DNA of 19,003 bases, taken from the NCBI GenBank assembly GCA_027083485.1, contig JALWOO010000459.1, positions 1 through 19,003 on the forward strand. The letters are read 5' to 3'. The notes beneath the pieces were generated by a model, which ran no database searches, was not told where the DNA came from, and was given only the letters and a program-made list of their open reading frames with translations. Shown piece after piece: positions 15,853 through 19,003 of this stretch. Numbering within the stretch: the first letter of the stretch is position 1; each line of letters starts with the position of its first letter. The position numbers were made by a program, and so were the translations under genes. This DNA comes from Amylibacter sp. Lineage in GTDB: Bacteria > Pseudomonadota > Alphaproteobacteria > Rhodobacterales > Rhodobacteraceae.

Positions 15853-16641
15853 ATGTCTGTTCTTGTTGTCATACCGGCGCGCTATGCCTCGACTCGTTTT
15901 CCCGGCAAACCGCTTGCGGAACTGCGTGGTGCATCGGGGCTGTCAAAAAGCCTTGTTCAACGGAGCTGGGAAGCGGCCACGCAGATAAAAGGCGTTGATC
16001 GCGTTGTGGTGGCAACGGATGATGACCGGATCAAACAGGCCGCAGAAAATTTCGGAGCAGAGGTTGTGATGACTTCTGACACTTGCCGCAACGGCACGGA
16101 ACGCTGCGCTGATGTGCTGACCGTTATTCCGGAAACCTATGACATTGTGGCAAACCTGCAAGGGGATGCGCCGCTAACGCCGCCCTGGTTTGTAGAGCGG
16201 TTGATCGAGGGCCTGAAAGCTGCGCCGGAAGCCCATGTTGCCACCCCGATCTTGCGGTGTTCTGACGAAGCATTGGCCAGTTTTCGTGACGACCGCAAAA
16301 ATGGCCGTGTCGGGGCGACGACAGTGGTTTTCAATACCCGAAAACGGGCGCTGTATTTTTCCAAAGAGGTATTGCCCTTTGCCGATCATCCGGGAACTAC
16401 GGTGTATCATCACGTCGGTGTTTATGCTTACCGGCCGGAATCCCTGCGCGATTACATGGCTTTGCCTGAAGGAACGCTGGAAAAGGTCGAAGGGCTGGAA
16501 CAGTTGCGTTTTCTGGAGAACGGCCTGCATGTGCAATGTGTCGAGGTCGAAGCCTTGCCCGGGCAAGAGTTTTGGGAATTGAATAACCCCGAAGATACCC
16601 CGCGTGTTGAAAAAATACTGGCGCAAATGGGGATTGAATGA
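15853..16641 (+). CDS. kdsB: CMP-Kdo synthetase (3-deoxy-manno-octulosonate cytidylyltransferase), variant type
   Basis: KdsB activates Kdo with CTP to CMP-Kdo for lipopolysaccharide core or capsule linker synthesis. The 262-residue product has the N-terminal nucleotide-binding motif IPARYASTRFPGKPL, VVVATDDDRI, the CRNGTERCADV loop, NLQGDAPLTPP, the YFSKEVLPF and HHVGVYAYR segments, and KVEGLEQLRFLENG. Two positions differ from the usual KdsB pattern: QGDEP is QGDAP (A106), and the D-TPED motif near the C-terminus reads NNPED, replacing a metal-ligand Asp by N244. The first metal Asp (D105) is kept. I recall similar NNPED versions from Rhodobacteraceae, so this looks like a subfamily, not decay. 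It starts at the base after the cysQ stop, with AGAGG upstream, and overlaps the next gene by four bases. Confidence 0.88.
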   Translation: MSVLVVIPARYASTRFPGKPLAELRGASGLSKSLVQRSWEAATQIKGVDRVVVATDDDRIKQAAENFGAEVVMTSDTCRNGTERCADVLTVIPETYDIVANLQGDAPLTPPWFVERLIEGLKAAPEAHVATPILRCSDEALASFRDDRKNGRVGATTVVFNTRKRALYFSKEVLPFADHPGTTVYHHVGVYAYRPESLRDYMALPEGTLEKVEGLEQLRFLENGLHVQCVEVEALPGQEFWELNNPEDTPRVEKILAQMGIE

Positions 16642-17903
16642 GCAAAGCTCCCTCCGTTAGTCTGGTGATAGTTAGCCGGAACCGACCGGCGGGTTTAAAG
16701 CGGCTTGTTTCTGCGCTTCGTTTTCAAAGTTATGGAATGTTCGAGGTTATCGTTGTCTCGAACTATGCTGATACCTCGTTTTTGGGGGACCTTCCCGGGG
16801 CAGCTGCTATTCGGCATGTGTTCATGGATGTGCCGAATATCTCAAAGGCGCGCAATCTGGGTATTGAACATTCAGCCGGCGATATTATTGCCTTTTGTGA
16901 CGACGATGCGGTGCCGGAACCGATGTGGCTTGAACGTTTGATCGCCCCTTTTGCGGATCCGGCTGTAGCAAGCACGGGGGGGTTTGTGCGTGGCCGTAAC
17001 GGGCTTAATTATCAATGGCAGGCCCTGAAATGTGACCGTGCCGGTGAGGATTATCCGGTAGAAATGGAACCCGACGGGCCTGCGAAAACATTTATGTTTG
17101 ATGGGACGTATTTTGCGAAAGTTCAGGGAACTAATTGCGCGTTCCGTGCCTCTGCTTTGCGTGGGATCGGCGGGTTTGACGAGAATTACCGGTTTTTTCT
17201 GGATGAAACAGATGTGGCGCTGACCTTGGCCCTGGCTGGCTGGGCAACGGCGATTGTTCCACAGGCCGAAGTTCAACACGGGTTTGAAGAAAGCGCGGAA
17301 AGAACCAAAAACCGGATCCCAAAGACGCTGAAAAACATCGGGGCCAGCAAGGTATATTTTATGGCCAAGTTCGGGGCGGAACAGCAAGAAAAAGCACTGC
17401 ACAAGTTACGCCATAACCAGCATTGCCGCCTGCTTCGCTTGATGCAGGACGGATTTCTGGGACCGTCCGATGTGCGCCGTCTGATGGCGACATTGGAAGA
17501 AGGTATCAATGTCAGGCCAACGATTGACGGGAAACCGGAACTACTCGACCGGAAACCGGTGGATTTTGTGCCGTTTCGCGAGGGTGGAACACCGCAAGAG
17601 CCTGTATTTATTGCCGTTGCGGGAAATATTGTACGCGCGAAAAAAATGCAGGCATTCGCAATGGATATAGTCTCGCAAGGGAAAGCTGTTACGGTTTTTC
17701 GCTTTACCTATACAACATTGTTTCACAAAAGGTTTTTCGATGCGCGAGGCTATTGGGTGCAGACTGGGGGATTATTTGGCCGATCCCATCGGACGCGATC
17801 TATTTTCTGGATCGGGGGTTTACGAAAGCGGGTGAACATGGAAATCAAAAGCCTGTCTGGCCAAAGATCATTCGAAGGTATACAGATAGCGGGATTTTTC
17901 TAG
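16638..17903 (+). CDS. Glycosyltransferase family 2 protein
   Basis: This 421-residue protein has a GT-A family-2 glycosyltransferase domain in its first 250 or so residues. It begins with VSLVIVSRNRPAGLKRLVSAL, then has NISKARNLGIEHSAGDIIAF and the metal-binding CDDD at 87-90, a long middle insert, GTNCAFRASALRGIGGFDE and the acceptor-side acidic motif FLDETDVALTLALAGW with D189, E190 and D192. The C-terminal third (about 270-421) is not a recognised domain but includes FRFTYTTLFHKR and a GGLFGRSHR segment. No signal peptide or membrane helix is seen, so it is probably cytoplasmic and makes a surface or protein-linked glycan. ATG 16638 overlaps the kdsB stop by four bases (ATGA), indicating translational coupling. 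Donor and acceptor are unknown. Confidence 0.87.
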   Translation: MSKAPSVSLVIVSRNRPAGLKRLVSALRFQSYGMFEVIVVSNYADTSFLGDLPGAAAIRHVFMDVPNISKARNLGIEHSAGDIIAFCDDDAVPEPMWLERLIAPFADPAVASTGGFVRGRNGLNYQWQALKCDRAGEDYPVEMEPDGPAKTFMFDGTYFAKVQGTNCAFRASALRGIGGFDENYRFFLDETDVALTLALAGWATAIVPQAEVQHGFEESAERTKNRIPKTLKNIGASKVYFMAKFGAEQQEKALHKLRHNQHCRLLRLMQDGFLGPSDVRRLMATLEEGINVRPTIDGKPELLDRKPVDFVPFREGGTPQEPVFIAVAGNIVRAKKMQAFAMDIVSQGKAVTVFRFTYTTLFHKRFFDARGYWVQTGGLFGRSHRTRSIFWIGGLRKRVNMEIKSLSGQRSFEGIQIAGFF

Positions 17904-17953
17904 AGTTTCGGCTTATTTCTGCCTAAATGGTGATAAAGAATACTAAAAATTAA

Positions 17954-17988
17954 TGTGATTCAGGGTTAACTCCTGTAAGGGAATCACA
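17954..17988. repeat. Inverted repeat upstream of galU
   Basis: TGTGATTC (17954-17961) and GAATCACA (17981-17988) are perfect 8-bp arms 19 bases apart, with a nested CAGG/CCTG pair inside. They lie 40-74 bases before the galU start. This could be a regulator site or an RNA structure in the galU leader. Confidence 0.4.
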
Positions 17989-18027
17989 GTTTCAACGGTT
18001 TGAGTTTTTCTGACAAGGGACAGTAAC

Positions 18028-18921
18028 GTGACAAGAAAAGTAACCAAAGCAATTTTTCCGGTAGCAGGTCTTGGGACCAGATTCTTACCGGCAACGAAAT
18101 CCATCCCCAAAGAGATCCTGTGTCTGGTGGATCGCCCATTGATCCAGTACGCAATTGACGAAGCCAGAGAGGCGGGCATCGAAGAGTATATTTTCGTAAC
18201 CTCCCGTGGCAAAGGCGCATTGGAAGATTATTTTGATGGCGCGCCCCAGCTCGAAAGAGCGCTTGAGGAAAAAGGCAAGCTTGACCTTCTTAAAGTGTTG
18301 AACCATTCCACCATGGGGTCCGGTGAAATTGCTTATGTCCGCCAAAGGGATGCGTTGGGGCTGGGGCATGCTGTTCTTTGTGCGGACCGTTTGGTCGGAA
18401 ACGAACCCTTTGCGGTTATTTTGACGGATGATGTGATTGATGCGGAAAAACCGTGTCTGAAACAGATGATGGATGCCCACGAAGAAACAGGCGGCAATAT
18501 CGTCGCCGCAATGGAAGTCCCGCCAAGCAAAGCATCGGCGTATGGTTTGCTGGATGTAAAAGACAACATCGGGCCGCTGGTGTCTGTCAAAGGCATGGTT
18601 GAAAAACCCAAGCCCGAGGATGCCCCTTCGAATTTGGCAGTGATTGGCCGCTATATCCTGACACCGGGCGTGATGAACAATTTGCGGACACAAGCCCCCG
18701 GTGCAGGTGGTGAAATTCAATTGACCGATGCAATTGCCAAGGAAATCAAAAAGTCTGACAATGTTTATGGTCTTCGTTTTGATGGCCAGCGCTATGACTG
18801 CGGTTCCAAGGCCGGTTTCCTGCAGGCGACCGTTGCCTTTGGTCTGGCACGAGGCGACCTCAGAGACGAGTTTCTGGAGTATCTGATCGAAATGCTGGAA
18901 ACCCAGAAAGCGGCACAATAA
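18028..18921 (+). CDS. galU: UTP--glucose-1-phosphate uridylyltransferase
   Basis: GalU makes UDP-glucose from UTP and glucose-1-phosphate, a donor for surface polysaccharides and precursor of UDP-galactose and UDP-glucuronate. The 297-residue product has the nucleotidyltransferase signature AIFPVAGLGTRFLPATKSIPKE near the N-terminus (GLGTR at 14-18), RPLIQYAIDEA, the AVILTDDVI metal motif, VSVKGMVEKPKPEDAPSN, GRYILTPGV, GGEIQLTDAI and FDGQRYDCGSKAGFLQA. GTG 18028 is selected because AAGGGA lies seven bases upstream. It follows the glycosyltransferase by 124 bases and so may have its own promoter. Product length matches the family. Confidence 0.97.
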   Translation: MTRKVTKAIFPVAGLGTRFLPATKSIPKEILCLVDRPLIQYAIDEAREAGIEEYIFVTSRGKGALEDYFDGAPQLERALEEKGKLDLLKVLNHSTMGSGEIAYVRQRDALGLGHAVLCADRLVGNEPFAVILTDDVIDAEKPCLKQMMDAHEETGGNIVAAMEVPPSKASAYGLLDVKDNIGPLVSVKGMVEKPKPEDAPSNLAVIGRYILTPGVMNNLRTQAPGAGGEIQLTDAIAKEIKKSDNVYGLRFDGQRYDCGSKAGFLQATVAFGLARGDLRDEFLEYLIEMLETQKAAQ

Positions 18922-18954
18922 CTGCTCTACAGCAGAAGCTTGTTTATCTGTCCT

Positions 18955-18982
18955 GAAACGGGAAAACTATGTTACCTGTTTC
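18955..18982 (+). promoter_or_regulatory. Hairpin around a possible start codon at the window end
   Basis: GAAACGGG and CCTGTTTC can pair over 8 bp (one G-U) around a 12-base loop holding the ATG at 18969. The pairing covers the likely ribosome-binding GGGA. It might modulate translation of the next gene, if that gene is real. Confidence 0.25.
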
Positions 18983-19003
18983 AAGGCGGATGGATAAGTT
19001 TCT
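18969..19003 (+). CDS. Possible start of a downstream gene, 3'-truncated
   Basis: An ATG at 18969, with GGGAA a few bases upstream, opens a frame that stays open to the window end and reads MLPVSRRMDKF. Only 11 residues are visible, so neither its reality nor its product can be judged. It would continue the plus-strand run after galU, 47 bases from its stop. Confidence 0.3.
   Translation, partial: MLPVSRRMDKF

Noticed and set aside
18085..18918. 277-codon open frame antisense to galU
   Set aside because: Fully opposite a clear galU gene and without recognisable motifs.
18922..18945. CTGCT-CTAC-AGCAG hairpin after galU as a terminator
   Set aside because: The stem is only 5 bp and is followed by AAGCTTGTTT rather than a U-run, so it is too weak to call.

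Overview
The window reads as a chromosomal housekeeping segment from an alphaproteobacterium, most likely a Rhodobacterales member of fairly low GC (about half GC by eye). The gene order parB / hemW-rdgB-rph / hrcA-grpE is the familiar arrangement beside the chromosome-partitioning genes in that order. The protein sequences (NADP-malic enzyme with a phosphotransacetylase tail, the KdsB variant, an RpoH-type dnaK promoter) fit the same group. The parB gene suggests proximity to the replication origin. No rRNA, tRNA, CRISPR array, insertion sequence or prophage gene was seen.

Layout. (1) 2-730: 3' part of parB on the plus strand, overlapping tail-to-tail with a minus-strand operon rph > rdgB > hemW > DUF454 membrane protein (3553 down to 705). 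(2) 3670-5704: plus-strand operon hrcA > grpE > VOC-family protein, divergent from rph, with back-to-back candidate promoters in the 116-bp gap. (3) 5699-8353: mutS on the minus strand, convergent with the VOC gene (6-bp overlap) and with its probable terminator lying inside that gene. (4) 8490-10748: maeB on the plus strand, divergent from mutS, ending at a bidirectional terminator shared with dnaJ. (5) 13914 down to 10782: dnaK > dnaJ on the minus strand, with an RpoH-type heat-shock promoter, a 5'-leader inverted repeat and a perfect 14-bp hairpin between the genes. (6) 14102-18921: surface-polysaccharide-type genes: an ABC-2 permease (minus), then cysQ > kdsB > family-2 glycosyltransferase in a tightly coupled plus-strand cluster, then galU. 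The last 35 bases may open another gene.

How the genes work together. HrcA, GrpE, DnaK and DnaJ form the Hsp70 chaperone machine and a heat-shock repressor. RdgB (nucleotide-pool cleansing) and MutS (mismatch repair) guard genome integrity. RNase PH matures tRNA 3' ends, and HemW is a heme-handling radical-SAM protein. KdsB (CMP-Kdo), GalU (UDP-glucose), the glycosyltransferase and the KpsM-like permease point to making and exporting a Kdo-containing surface glycan; the partner ATPase is not in this window.

No stretch longer than about 190 bases lacks a gene. I see no clear new multi-gene system. The most interesting signals are regulatory (leader and intergenic inverted repeats), the altered metal-site residues of KdsB, and the surface-glycan genes beside the chaperone genes.
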